This document shows, in pieces, positions 42,001 to 56,620 of a stretch of DNA of 64,000 nucleotides. The DNA lies in NCBI GenBank assembly GCA_905116865.2, contig CAJHNH020004602.1, forward strand, positions 1,422,495 through 1,486,494, in the 5' to 3' direction. The number at the start of each line of letters is the position of its first letter. Within the stretch, counting starts at the first letter, position 1. The notes under the pieces were generated by a model. It ran no database searches, was not told where the DNA came from, and saw nothing but the letters and a program-made list of their open reading frames with translations. Position numbers and translations under genes: made by a program. The stretch comes from Candidula unifasciata (taxonomy: Eukaryota > Mollusca > Gastropoda > Stylommatophora > Geomitridae).

Positions 42001-45000
42001 GATCAGCTTTCTCATTTCCAGGCACTCCACAATGAGACGGTATCCACTGCATTACAACTCTTCGCTGAAGGACAAGTTGTATCAGCAGTGTTTGCAATTC
42101 TGGTAGTTTCCTAGACTGGAGTGCTTCAAGTACTGATTTAGCATCTGTCAGCATTACCACATACTGTGAGCCAAGATTGGTATTTAGCAGTTTCTCTGTT
42201 GCTATCTTGATAGCTTGAGTTTCTGTTTCATAGTTATGGCAGTACTTCCCGGTTGGTACGCTGGACTTATCCCTAGTACCATCTGGGAATTCTATGTACA
42301 CTCCAGCACCACCATTTCTAACTGCACTTTCTGCGGACCCATCTGTATAGACTCTAACCCATTGTTCTTGTGGGTATTCTTCATCAATATAACTGAGGGT
42401 GGCCATTCTGCGTTGTACACTATCTTGCTCTTTCTTGTCAAATATCCCTTTCACATTTGTCTGGATTTGTACTGTTAGTTTGCATTTTTCTCTCCATGGG
42501 GTTTGTTCCGGAATACTTTTAAGTGGGCAACCAATTTCTGGAAGGTCAGGAGTTTGTCTACATATTCTTTTTGCTTGGTGTATAAAGCTGCTTCTTTTTA
42601 ACCGTCCCAAGGCTAGATTCTTAAAACTATTTTCCATTGGGTGATCTGGCATACTGAGGAACTTTTCAGCTTGTATTTGCAACTTTGTATCTCTGCGTTC
42701 TCTCAGTGCCTGTGTTTTCCCAGCCTTCTCCATTTCTAATATGGAGGTTGATTTCATCCCTCCTGTGATGACTCTGAGCGCTTGATTTTGCACTTTGTTC
42801 AACTCCTTTAATGATTACTGACTCCAGACCACAGCCAGGGTGATTAATAACATACAGCTGTTCATGTGTGTCATTTGCCTCTGTATCGAGACTAGATTTG
42901 GTATTTGTGACAAAGCTTCTGTTTGTTTAAGACTGTCTTGTTTACCATTATTTTATTCCACAGATACATAATTAACTAAACCTGCAGTAAGAGCATATTG
43001 TAATTCATGAGAACCACAAATGATGTATCAGTGATGGTATCTTGACCATTTCTTTGAAGACAAGAGTGCATTTTCCTCACTGAGGTGAGGAATCAGCGGT
43101 CTACATACAAATAAGCCAGATCTGTAAAACAGATGTACATGAAAAACTAAGTTCTGGAACAAGACCAAAAGTCCAGAAATGAATGAACAACCAGAACTTT
43201 CTGCCAGAGTTTACATGTAGTGAATGCAAAGAAGAAAGTATCTTAACCATAGATCTGGTATTTTTAATTCTCAGGTTGGATGTATGGATCCCTCAATGGC
43301 ACAGTTGGCCTGTTCCCAGCAGAGTATGTGAAATCTCTTGCCAGGCATGAAGTGGAGACGTCTGTTGGCAAGCCAGTCTTGTACCAGTCTAAGATTACCA
43401 ATGGGGTTTCTCAAGGGGTCTCAAATGGAGTTACAAGCGGGGTCGCTAATGGAATCAATGTTCGGGTAAGTTTACACAACATGTTGTAGATGCAACAGTA
43501 GATAAAATACACAGCTCGCTTCTATCTGATTTGTTTCTATTCTGTTCATTAGTATTGGTTGTTGTGAGCTCCATCACAATAAGGTTTTCATTTTTCTCTA
43601 AAAAAAAATTTAATGGAACAAACTAATTATGAGCTCATTTGTGAGCTATCTACATGGGATATGTAGTGTGTAAGTAGTGGTTATTAACTGACGTAACAGG
43701 AAATGGCTACAGTTCTCTTAACAGCATACAACGTTCATAGATATTGATATTGTTTGTGCTTAGTATAAATCATTTTTTGTTCCTTCCTTTATTAACCTTT
43801 AGCACCTATACGGGGTACAGTATAGATGTCGCAATTTTATGTGTGTGTGTTTGTGTTCTACCCCCTCATTTGACATCTTTTTTAGGATTATATTTTCATA
43901 AATATAGATAATGCGATCTTTTTTCGGAAATACCGATTATTTACCTTATCGAGACAGGGACATTTACTACAGTGCACCAGTTGCTTAGTGTTTGCCTTTC
44001 TGAGGCCATAGTCTGGCAAAATAGTACAGTAATTGAAATCACCACTGAACAAATCTTGAAGTTTGTATACAGAGTGTGGATGCACAACAGGGAAGAGGCA
44101 CCTTGGAGTCATTCATCCAGCTCAAGAGCCTAAAGAAGCTGAAATATTTGTAAACATGGTACTCTTCTGTTGATTGGAAGCCTCCTGCTGTGCTTGATCC
44201 ATTGGGAAGTTTATAATATATAAGTTGGTGTTCATAAAATTCAAAGAATTTCACTCACATAGAATATTTGTTATCAGATTTCTCTTCTTTCCACCCTTTC
44301 ATCTTCCAGAGAAGCATGGACATTCAACAACCTCATTTCAAAGCTCTTTGTAGAGATGGTGAATAATTGGATTTTGCTGTTATTTCTCTGTGAGATAAGA
44401 TAGTCAGCCTCACATACACCCTGCTGTGTTACATTGTATTATCACAATTATCATCACATTGGGCATTTCCATGCGTGCCCAATCCTCTAATGCAGCAGCC
44501 ACTCCAAGGTTTACCTCTACTTATTGTTCCCATGAGGAGCTGGTTATAATGTCTCCTATCTTGGCCTCGAAGGCGATATAGATGTGCTTTACCATGCTTA
44601 ACTCACATATCATGCAATCATATTAGTGTCAGATTCATCATTATCTGCTCTGTCCATGTTTCTTCTTAGGTGTGTTGGTGCATTGCTTGTCAGTTGGTCT
44701 GTTTACAACCTTTCATGCTGGTATGACCAGTTGTATAGATTCATGTGAGGGAGGTTAAATGCGCTTTCCAGATGCTTTCTACCTATAGTTTTCTAAAACA
44801 ATAGGCTTGGTATGTTTCAGCACTACTGTTTTATTCTTTGCATCTCTTATGTGTCTCAGTAACAAGCAGGTATCGCTATACAATTACTTTATTGAAGAAA
44901 GACATCTTACATTTTTTTTAATGCAGGATTCTCGAAGCCCCGATGATAACAGTGACACTAGCCAGGGAACAGTTGTTGCAGACGGCAAGTACTCCATGAT

Positions 45001-48000
45001 GGAATATGCCATGCTCAACTTCAGAGAATCGCTAGACAAGTAAGTGGTTCTAGACTTTTCTTCATCTCCTCTTCCTTTTTTTTTTTCAAACTATGCATTT
45101 ATGTTTCTTTTACACTTGTCAAACGTATTTGTAATTTGTTTTCTTTGTTATATAAAGTTTGCCTTTTATATTTCATAAGAATCAACATAATCATCATATT
45201 GCATTGCAGGCAACACACAAAGCTATATTGCTCCTCAATACGGTCTTCTGTGTTGTTTCATCTTTGGTGTTATGCATTTGCTTCTTTCATTGATTTGTAA
45301 TATCCTCAGCAGATATTCTCAGTTGCCTCAGAATTCTCCAGATCCTCTCTGCTCATGTTGTGAACATAAACAAATCATTACTCTTTTTTATCTTTGATAT
45401 GAGCAAAAATCTGTTTAAATTGTTTTTCTATGGATTTTAATGAAAGATCATTTTTGCTGCGCACGGCAATCTCTATAAATATTTTGGTTGTCTCCTGTAT
45501 AACATACAAGCAGAATCTGAGCACAGTGCATGAACTCTCCATAGCAAAGATCTCTCCTTGAGACTGGATCTCTCCTCCCATAGAAAACTGCAAAGTTCAG
45601 CCAGTAATGAACAGGTTTACAAATCTACTTAGGGCTTGGGGTCATTTGGTTGAGGATCTATACTGCACAGGGAGATGAAAAGCAGAAGAAGAAAAAAAAA
45701 ACATAAAAAACACCAGAAGACACACATGCACTAGAACTTTACTACACCCAAGTAGATCATATGATGATATTGTAACCCTGGTGGCTAAAGTCCGGTGGAT
45801 TTCCTACTCACGCCAGAAGAAAGCCAGAAAATGGACTGCCTAGCAGAATGTCTGTGGACTGAAGGCCTGCTTCTCACCAGACCAGTGAGGGTGCATACAG
45901 TTGTTTATTTTATTACAGTCGAGGTCGCTGCACATTTGACATTCCCATTTGTGCTGTCCTCCACAATGCAGTTGCCACACCAAAGTGCCTTTACTGTTCC
46001 CATGAGCAGTTGGTTATAATGTCTCCTTTATCGGCCTCAAAGGCAGCACATTCTTGTTTCACAATGCTTTACTCCAAGGTCATGCATTCGCTGTAGTGTC
46101 AGAGATTTATCATTATCCAGATTTGGGTTTACTGATCTAGATCTGTGATGCTTAACCAAGGTATCTTATCTAACATGTCCATGCATTGTGCTAATCCATC
46201 ACCACACCAGAGTATTACATCACCTTAGGGGATCAAACTCAAATCAGTGTCGGCCAACAATAGTCAACCTCATTCGTCATCTTCATTATCAAGCCATTAT
46301 TGTATAATATATTATGGCAGAACATTCACACTCAGACATCAGACTGAGCAATTTCATGTTTGTCTCCAGGAGAATCTATCATAGAGGCGCAGGTGATTAC
46401 AGGAGTTCATTCTTAATCATAATCACGTGTTTATATTTGGTGATGGATATTACCAGAAACATCGCCGTTCTTTTGTTTGTTATTGCTTCAGGATTAACTT
46501 TTCTTATTTCCAACTACCATTTATATACACTTAATCTTCTTTTATTTACTGCCATTATACTTAACTTACTACAGCTAACATTTATATACACTTAATCTTT
46601 TCTTGTTTACTACCACTTGACTGAACTTATTTACTAAACAGGATATGCATATCTGTGTGTAGTCAGCTTGAGCACTTAATCTCATCATAGCTTCAGCTTA
46701 CAAACTGCACTGCTGTTAAACCATCTCATCTAAGATTAGTCTGCCTGAATACTGCCATTAACGTTATCTCTGAAGTCTGACTGACATTGTCTAGGAATCT
46801 TTTGTTGATTTTATGTTTGAGGCTGAACTCTGATGTTCAAGTGATTTCTGAAGTTCAGTGTTGAGGTTATCTTTCAGTTTGAAATTATCTTTCTAAATTG
46901 TAATGTTAAAGTTATCTCTGAACTTTGATTTGTAAGTTATATCTGAACTCTAATGTCGAAGTTATCTCACAGTTCTGGTGTTGAAAGTGTCTCTCAATTC
47001 TGGTTTTGATATTATTTATTCCTGTCAGTGAACTTACGGTATCTAAAAATAAAACAAAAGTGATATTACAAAGATTCATAAAAATATGGGCTTATGAAAA
47101 TTAACCTGTCATGGAAACTGAAATAATGAGGTCTAATTAAATGTCACTGTAGTTTAGAAAGAACAGTAATAGGAAGTGGGATCCTAGTAATGAAAGCCAG
47201 GGTCAGTAGACAGGAAGATTAGCACAAAACATTGCAGATACCCTTGACATTCCCCTGTATGAAATAAAGGAACTGGCAACGGTCAAGGGTGCAATGGTCA
47301 AGTGTGCAATGGTCAAGGGTGCAATGGTCAAAAATCTTTCAAGTGGGCTGGGATGTGAACAGTGTTCTGTAGTGGACTTGCTACATGATGATGATGATGA
47401 TGACATCATTTTTTACTGTAATTCAAAATCTGTTTTGTCTCAACCACTCCCTGCACTAACATTTTTTTTGGTCCTGGCATCTTTCATTAATTTGTTGTAG
47501 TTCTAGTTTGTTTTTTTCTACCATTCTTCTTTAAAACTACATTTCTGTGGCTTCACATGATTTTCTAGTGTGTTTACAAACCACCAATGATTTACATGCG
47601 TATATTGACATTGCATTTTTCAACACTTCCAGTTTCTTCTCCTCATATCCAGTGATACGGTATACATTTTCTTATTTTTTAATGACTTTTCTTCATCTCA
47701 GAACATTTAAACATATATTGTTCTGAATAGTTAGCTATTTTGCTGATTTTCTGAATAGCCTTCTGGTTTGTAACTGAGGGTCTGTTTTTACTGTATCATT
47801 TGTGTATTATTTTTAATATATTCTCTTGCTTGTCTGTTTTATTAAAGCTAGTTTATTAGTTTGAGAACTTTAACATTTTATTTCAGAAAATTACTTTGAG
47901 CAAAATAGCAGCAAATATGTTTGCACAGTCTGTTTGAATAATGTTACTTCTATACCAATCAGTTGTTTGCACATCACTCACTCTTCAGCTAGAATTGCTC

Positions 48001-51000
48001 TGCCAGATTTTCTTTATTTGCCAACCTCGGTTTCCTAGGGGAAACACAGACTTGTTGTATTACATCAACAGAAGAAAAGATGCTCATATTATGTTTTCAA
48101 ACAGTACAGCATAATAATATCTTATCAGATAACACAGAATATAGACATAGAAATACATTACACCAGCAGAACCATATAAACACATAAACATCTTTTAAAG
48201 CATTCATTGTTAAACAACAGAATTTGAAGTAGGCAATCATCACCAAACAATACAGTTATATGTTTACTACTAATCTGTTATAACTTCAGCTTCCATCACT
48301 GATGAACTGCATTTCTAGTGCTGGATCGTTTGTCTTGGCACTTCTAATGGCTGCCTTATGCATTTGTTGCATGTGTATGCTATTGCCTGTGCCGAGACTG
48401 CAGTCTCTGTATATGTTTTTTTCACAAGGGATGGTGATGGACATTCTGGGTGGCTTTTCCTGGCACAGAAATGGAGCAACTATGGGAGAACCCATTTGCT
48501 ATGGTGTTAGAACTGTGATTACCATACAGATTATGTCCTTCAGCCAGTACAAAATATGACTTTGGAAATACAGGAAAATATGAAAATTTAAGTAATTTAA
48601 GGACCCTTTTCATGCCTATTGGGCATATGATGCTAAACTCATGTTTTTGTTGACCAGTCGGCACTTGATGGATGATGTGGTAAAAATCATGCTTGTATTG
48701 AAGATGTGGTAGCCTATACTCTGTAACAGTTGCCAGCCTGGTAAATTTGTTACACTGCACTAAAGGAGCCAGACTTGAGGTATTCTGTATGCTTGTGCTA
48801 CATCTCATTGAAGGTATGAAATGCTGAGGACTGAGGATGGTTCCATTCGAGGAACTGTAAAAATGATTGAGACTGCCAAGCTTCAGAATTTGAAAAATCA
48901 AGAACATTCCAAGCAAGGTGATGGACGTTTTATGTTGTGTGTATGCACTTGTTTGTCAAACATGTACACCTTTTTGCTTTAGTTAAAGAAACAAATTTCT
49001 TTTTCACATCATCCCTTTAAGCAATTTTTCAAATGTACACCTTCTCTCTAAAGAAACAGATTTCTTCTATTTCGCAGTCTCCCTTGAATAAACAAAAAGC
49101 GGGCTTTCTGGTTCACAGTATCTTTGAGAAAATAGACTTTCATTCATTCCATGAAAAAAAAAAAAAAAGACTTTCTTTGTTCAGTTTGTTCCGCCAAGAA
49201 AACATATTTTCCTTTTCAATACTTCTTCCACAAGAAGAAGAATAAAACAGGTTTATACTGAAACACTCTTGTCAGAAAGCAGAAATCTGGTATGCACACA
49301 CCCTCAAAAGTAGATTTTCTACATTTAATTTCTTATAAAGTAAATAAATAAAGGACCCTTTTATGACAGTGGCACATCAGAAATATTATGCTCCAGTTAT
49401 ATTTTTATAGACCAGTTGCCCTTGATAGTCATTTGTTTTTGAGAATACAAAATTTTTTTTTGTAATTTATTTTCTTCTAATGGGCTTTTCTTTCCTTTCA
49501 CTTATACAGCGAAAGAGACTCTCACATATCCTCAAAAAGCAGAACTTCTTTAGTTGTCAGACTACAAGAAAACAGACCTTTCTCATGAATTTGTCTTCAG
49601 GGAAACACAGACTTTTCTCACACAAACTCTTCCTCTAGAACAGACGATTCTGACTCACACCATACCTGCAAAAGCTAAGTGTGGTTTAACAAACACAACC
49701 ACAAGGACACATCACATGCAGTCATTCATTTTCTTTCCTTTCTGTACAGTGGATGAGATATACAGATTCAGCATATTTGCCAGTAGTTCTTGTATGCAGT
49801 CTTTCTTTGTTAAACACATTGCCAGGTAGCTGTGTGGATAATTTGTGTGTGTATGTGTGTGCGCGCGCGTACATGCGTGTATGTATATTTATTAGAGCAG
49901 ACAAATTGGCATTTAAATGATCAGGTTAAGAAACAGTATTCTTTTATCTGTTTCTTTTTTCTGTGTAGTTTTGCTTATACTGGATTTATGTACTTTCCTT
50001 TTGTTTTCCTGCTCCTTTCTTCAGTCTCCTCTCTCATCAGATGGAGCAGACATTGGCAGTTATGACTCTTCATTTCTCTCTGTAATCTTATTTTCAGTGC
50101 AGTTTGTTTACCATATATGTTTGATTCTCAGTAGTTTTTGTTTTCCATAAATAGTTGTCTCTGCCTTCCTTTGCTCTCATTTGTGTTTTTCCTTATAAAC
50201 TTAAAAATTCTTTTCCACCTCTTCATTTGTCTTTTCCTTATGGTGTTGCTGAGAGAGCTAGAAATGCAGATAGCTTCTGATACAGAATATTCATTTTAAT
50301 CTAGTTTTAAATTTCTCTTACGATCTTGTATTACTAAATCTTTTTTTTATATTTTCGATAACATATTTACAACCTAATATATGCTTTATAATGCTACACT
50401 AACAGTTGGAATATGCCTTTCTTTGCATTTTATTATTTAGTGATATATTCCTATAGTATTTATTTATATATGCTAGAATATTTTGTTCTTGCTAACTCAA
50501 CCCTTCACGTCAGTATTTATAACAATATGTTTTCATGCTTTTTACGAGTAACCCCACATTTGTTACTGTACATATAGTAAAAAAAAGTTAAGATCCCTTT
50601 CCATGCCTTAGGTGTATCGGGCATATGGGCAGAGCGTCCCATATTTTTACAGACCATCAGCACTCAGTGGGTAATGTGGTCAGCATTACACCGGCTGTCT
50701 TTACTTTCCCAGGACAGCCCATCCTGGTACCCATTTGAGGCTGGGTCGACCTGCGACGTCCCATGCCACAATAAAAATTCACGCAGCCTGAAGTGGGTTT
50801 CGATCGTGGCACGTTGGATTACGAGTCGGACTCGCAACGCCTTAGCCACAGACGTCGCACTATATTTTACCTATATAAAATAAACTGAAATTGTTTAAGC
50901 CTCTACTTTTTATAGTGCATGTATCTTTATGAAGTAAAAAACTTTTTAAATATAAACTATTGCTTGTTACCATACATATTTGTTGGCACCTTTCCATCTT

Positions 51001-54000
51001 TCCAGATGATAGTTATATTGTACCGCAAGAAGGTGTGGGGATCACAGCCCATAGTGATATAGCATGTGAATAGCTAGACCCACTTGTGTTATGACGTCTT
51101 TCACAATCAGAGCATGAGATTTCAGGGCCATTGTTGTCATTACATGTATTTACTGGGCTTCTTCTCAGATTCATTAATCTATCAATAAATGTATCATTCA
51201 TGTCCCCTTTGCGCACATTTTTACTTCATAGTAGACGCCGATCTCGACATCTTCTACACATATCTTTGTGAATTAAGTCAAGCTGTTCAAGTATAATCAC
51301 ACATACATATATCTATGTGAATGCAACTTTTAGAATAAGCAGACATTTGTTACTGAGCAAATATCTTTGTGAAGTTCAGTAAATATATTTTTATTCAATT
51401 ATTTATCTTTTTTAGAATGTAAAAATTGTGATAAAAATGGTTGCTTCTTTTGAGAAGTTTATGTTAAACTCCAGTAACCATATTTAGTCTCTCACACAAA
51501 ACACTCCTACAACTGGTTTTTGACTACAAAGCAGTCAAAGTCCTCCACTGTTCTATCATCAGCAGCATTCACAAGTGTTAAAATATGACATTTGTTCCGT
51601 TCTTTACTCATTTCAGTCCAGGATTTTGTTTGCCTTCCTGTTCTGTCTGTGCCCTTAGCTTACCTCTTTAAAGTGATGTCACGATGGAAGAGAGATGTAA
51701 AAATTCAGTTTGCCAGAGGAATTATAGTGTCTAATTCTCATTTGTTACTGCCGAAGATTGAGAATGGACAAATGTGACATGAGTGGATGTCAAGTGTGTA
51801 TTTGTATTGTTTACAGACATATTATAAAGTATATATAACTATTCAATGTCAGAACATAATCCAACATTGTTAACTTTTGGCAACAGGGGCCGCTGACTGG
51901 TCATGGAAAGAACAAGCAGACCTTGTGAAGTGGACTCGAGTTAGTATTACTTCCATTATAATATTTGTTTCCACGATTCACTTGTAGCCATATGTTTTGT
52001 TTTTATTTTATGGTTTGTTTAATTTTGATCGGGCATTGCACTTTTACTAAGAGTAAATGCCTTCCAGATGGATCTCATCTGGAGCAAGTGAATAGATTCA
52101 AGTATTTCAGCATCTTGATAACATCAAAGGGAACATTTATTAAAGGAGTTAAATGTAGAATAGCCCTAGCAAAAGCAGCATTTCATTAAAAAAATGTCCC
52201 TGTGTGGGTTCCAGGACCCTATTCTGGTAGAAAGAAAAGTAATAGACCCACTGCCTCCTTAATAACAAGCATGTTCATTGTTCTTTAAAGATCATCTTCA
52301 TCGCACATTGGACACATGCATCTCGCTGCTCCAATTGGTACACCCATGTCTATTAGGTGAAAAATCATTTTTCACCAAACTGAAAGCCTCACAGCATTTA
52401 GTCTCTCGTATGGCATCATTGATGTCTCTCCTGTCCATAGATGGGCCATTCCTGATAGTCACTCTACCAGCCAGGGCATCTTTTCTCTTATTGCCTTTCA
52501 CGCCAGCATTCCCTGGTACAGAAATTAAGGTGATTTCGCAACATGATGCATTCTGTATCAGATGGAGCCACTGTTTTTGTATATGCCCTGCCTTGATCTT
52601 CTGTAGCATGCTCATTGATCGCTGAGAAAGCGTGTATTGGTGAATTCCTGAGTTTTCAGCCATTCTAGTGCCTTTCTCACAGACATGTCCTTCATTGTCT
52701 TCCACTGGTGGTAGCAGCAAAGGCTCCACTGTCGTCTTTGATGACTTTTCCTTTAGTTCTTGCCATGAAAGCCCATGCACTTCACTTCAGACGAATTGCA
52801 GAACCATCTGTATGTATAACAGCATCATATGGTGATGTGTGTTCCTTTTCCATTGCTTTCACTTCTGCATCAACTATTCATAGCACTGATTCATGGCCTT
52901 GTCTTGTCAGAGTAATAACCACTACAAACTACTGTTTGTATTTGTAAGCATGTTCAGTAAGGTAAATAACTGGGGGTGATCCTCCTAAGTCAGAGGGCAT
53001 CTGCCTGATGCACTGGGCTGCAAATAAATAAACCAGATCTGTAAAACACATGTGAACATAAAATTCATCAGAGGTGTGGTTTTATAGAAGAATGTTGAGA
53101 ATATCATAACAGATAAAAATGGTAATATCTTGAAAGTGATCAAGCAATACGGTGAACTGGTTAATCACATTAAAAAAGAAAAAAGAAAAAAAAAACTAGA
53201 GTCAGTATTTTTTTTTAGAAAATCTTGAGAAAGTAAAAACTGAAGTACATAACGACTATGGGTAAGTCCAAGGCAAATAAAGGCTGAGGAAGACCAGGAG
53301 AAATAGCGTTAGAGTTTGTCAAATTGGATTGGAGAAATGACTGTAGCAGAAAAGTTTGACAGTGTCATTATGTTCAGATTTTTACATGACCTCTTTGTTT
53401 TTGTTCAGAATTTGATTGCCCTAATTGTTTAGGTTCAGGTGTGACTTGGTGATCTCATTAATTATTTTTAAAGTTTAACTTTATATAGGCACCTCTATTG
53501 TCCGATTGTTCATGTTCAAGATACAGACATGTTTATGTAAATGTTAACATACTCTTAATGTCTATTTGCAGTCTCCTATCCAGGCCTCACTTTTGAAATT
53601 CAATGCCACAGACCTGAACAAGCTGGCTCTGGAATGTTTCATTGGTAAGAAATATGTTACTGGCACAAGTATAGACAAAAATATAAGTGTTACTTGTTCA
53701 CAAACCTACAAGGTGTGTAAACCTATTCTGCTCACTCTCCCCCCACATTTATTGATTTGTAAATGTGTTCATTGTTAATAAACATTAACAAAGGTAGTAA
53801 GTATATCAGACACCATTAACATGCATAAAAAAAATCACATCAGGCAGCCTGCACTCTGAATGGATATACTGTCCTGAAATGCAAGAGTGTGGGGGATTGA
53901 AAGAGTGGATTTTCTAGCTACAAAATTGTTGAGACATTCTGAAGACACAAGATTAGATGAAATAACATGTGTACAAACTTAGGAACAAGGATTAAGGTAT

Positions 54001-56573
54001 GAATCCAGTAAGGATGAGAGGAAGAGAACAATGTATGTGTAAGTGAACTATGGGAACAGTTAGCATCTACACCTTGAGACATTTGCTGCGGGAGACAGAA
54101 CATCTATAGATATGTCTGGTGTGCTGTGTGATATTGATTCTTAATTCAGTAATAACACAAGGCAGCTTTGATGCCAGAACAGTAGCTTGCCCTATGCCAG
54201 GGACTCCTATCTGACCGTAAAATCATTAATATAGAAAGTAGTTTGTAAACATAACAGAGCCAAGTGTTTGGAATCTTCCCTAAGTCAAGCTTCATTGTTG
54301 CAGGCAATAACTACTCACCCATATATCCATATCAATAGACTTCAACAACACATCTTCAGGTTATTTTGTGTAAGTAACACAGATATATGTCCCTGTTACT
54401 TGGCACCTGAAAATGCTAAGCATGTGCTCTGTCATTGTGAACTGTATGCTGCTAACAGAGGAGCCATCCGGCCTGATGCAGTCTCTGTCAGGAAAAAGCT
54501 GTATGGTTCACAAGAACTGCTCGATTACCAAGGCTACTGGCCTTCTAATACAAGTTTTATGACAGAAGGATTGAAGAAGAGGAAGCAGAAGAAGTATTAT
54601 ATCGGAAATAGCTTCCCAGTATACAGTTGTATTCATTATTGATCAAAACTAGCAGTCACTTTCTCACACCTTGAGTTGTATAGTGTTATAGGATGTTAGT
54701 GATGGTTCTATATTTGTGTCTGTCAAATGGTGTTTGATGTGTGATACGGTCATAGCACAGGGGTTATCTTTACTCGCTTTCTGGTTTTAAGCTGGATAAG
54801 ACTTGGAGTCAAGGGCAACTCCTTTCTACACACACGACTACTGGGCTAGGAGGCTAAGTGCTAGCTACTTCAGAATTGCAGTTCCCTAACAATAATTAGG
54901 GATGTTTTTAGTCTCCGATGTACTCTAAATGGAAGCAAAGAATACAGACTTACTAGGCATGTCTCATAAGACATTGGGCTGAATACTTTTTTTTAAAAAT
55001 AGAGTTCAGCTTCAAAATGCAGCCAACAATAAACACATTTTCAGAAAATAAATGTAAATTAATGTAAGCTAACAGTAAATAATAAAAGATAAGAGAGTTT
55101 CAGGACATTTGTTAAAAATGGAGCCAGAAAATAACAGAAGAAGAATAGAAACTCTTTCCTGGAATAACATTTGTTATGTTTTTCACACAGCCATAATGAG
55201 ATTCATGGGAGATTACCCGATGGGTCCAGATATGACCGAGTACGACTGTGCCAAGAAAATACTTAAGGTAATTTTATGTTGTCTATTAAAATGGATGTAA
55301 TTTCACTTAAATGTTTGTTTAAAATAAGCATTGTTCCATTTGAAGCCACAGTAATGTAGAGGCTATATGCTCACATGCCAACCTGAAGGACTTACTTGCC
55401 TTTGAATTAAAGTTAAGTTATATTTTTCCTTCTAAAAATTACCTTGGCTCTCAGTTCACTCCAGCATAAAGGTGAACATTGTCTTAGGATAGTATTTCAG
55501 ATAGTTTTTTTTTCTTTCTCATCCATTAAAAAACTAACAGCAAAATCAGACCAGCCATAAACATATTAATAAAGGACTCAGTGTGAGTTGGTTGAGGGCC
55601 CATGCTCCGTTTGGGAAATAAAAGACAGAAGAGGAAGTAGCTTTATGTTAGAGGTGATAATCCATTATATAACCAAGTGATCATTATTTATGTAAACTGT
55701 GTGTGGCTGATAGAGAAGCCATAAGACATTCCCACCTCAGTGAAGGCACAGCTGTACGGTATACGAGATTTAGATGGTACAGTATCTTTCATCAAGACAT
55801 GGCCTCCTGATGTAAGTTTCCTGATAGAAGGATTGCAGACAAATTGGGTTTTATTCCAGACGCAAGGTTTTTTGTTTAAATAAATGCTTGTTTTCAGGCA
55901 AAATGAATTAGTTGTCATTGTCCACATACATCTGGTATATTTCAGGCATGCCACAAGTACCCCATGATTAGAGATGAAGTTTTCTGCCAGCTTTGTAAAC
56001 AGACCACAAACAACAGGAGCATGTTCAGGTAACTACCTTGTGTTGGTTGTAGTGATGGAGATAGTGGTGACTGTAGTTGAGTTGGTGTTTAGACATCAAG
56101 TCACTAAACACCAGTGGGTCTCCATGGCCAGGTGGTCAAGGCATTTACCTGATGCTCAAAAGGTTGGGGGTTGTCTTAGGGATGCATAGTTCAGCTTATG
56201 GGTGAAATATTTATACAGATCACTTTGGCTCATTGCTGGAATGACAGAGTTTGTGCTTTATATGATGCTGGTGATGATGGTGCAGTGTCAGTCCTCTCAG
56301 AGTTGATCCTCTTGACTTTATGACTAGGAAGCTCAACCAGGGGGAAAGGGGGAAAAGCGTGATCAGAAACAGAGATTTTGACCTGGATCTTTTTGATAAG
56401 GACTTTGGTCAAAGCATTCAGTCATTTCTGAGCATGCTAGTTCCCCATGTTTGCTGTAGTTGAGTCTCATTAGAAGCAGCAACTCATACTGGATGGAATG
56501 TCAGGCGCCAATACATTTAGATCAGTAGACACTTTTTCAGGTGTCACCTCCTTGAATATGGGGCAAGATAGAC

Positions 56574-56620
<47 letters not shown>

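Larger units (their letters stand above)
52040..53400 (+). mobile_element. RTE-like RT tail, split by nested insertions
   Basis: Left part (52040-52190) reads LEQVNRFKYFSILITSKGTF then CRIALAKAAFH; the right part resumes at 53078 with EVWFYRRMLRIS and IKQYGELVNHI. Between them lies a repeat B copy which is itself interrupted. Confidence 0.7.

Noticed and set aside
48422..48916. Antisense 164-codon ORF overlapping exon 24
   Set aside because: Spans a SINE tail, a LINE 3' UTR fragment and the reverse of a coding exon; composition shows no domain.
48980..49660. Possible minisatellite (AGAAACAGATTTCTT phrases)
   Set aside because: Phrases recur irregularly without fixed spacing; too degenerate to call a tandem array.
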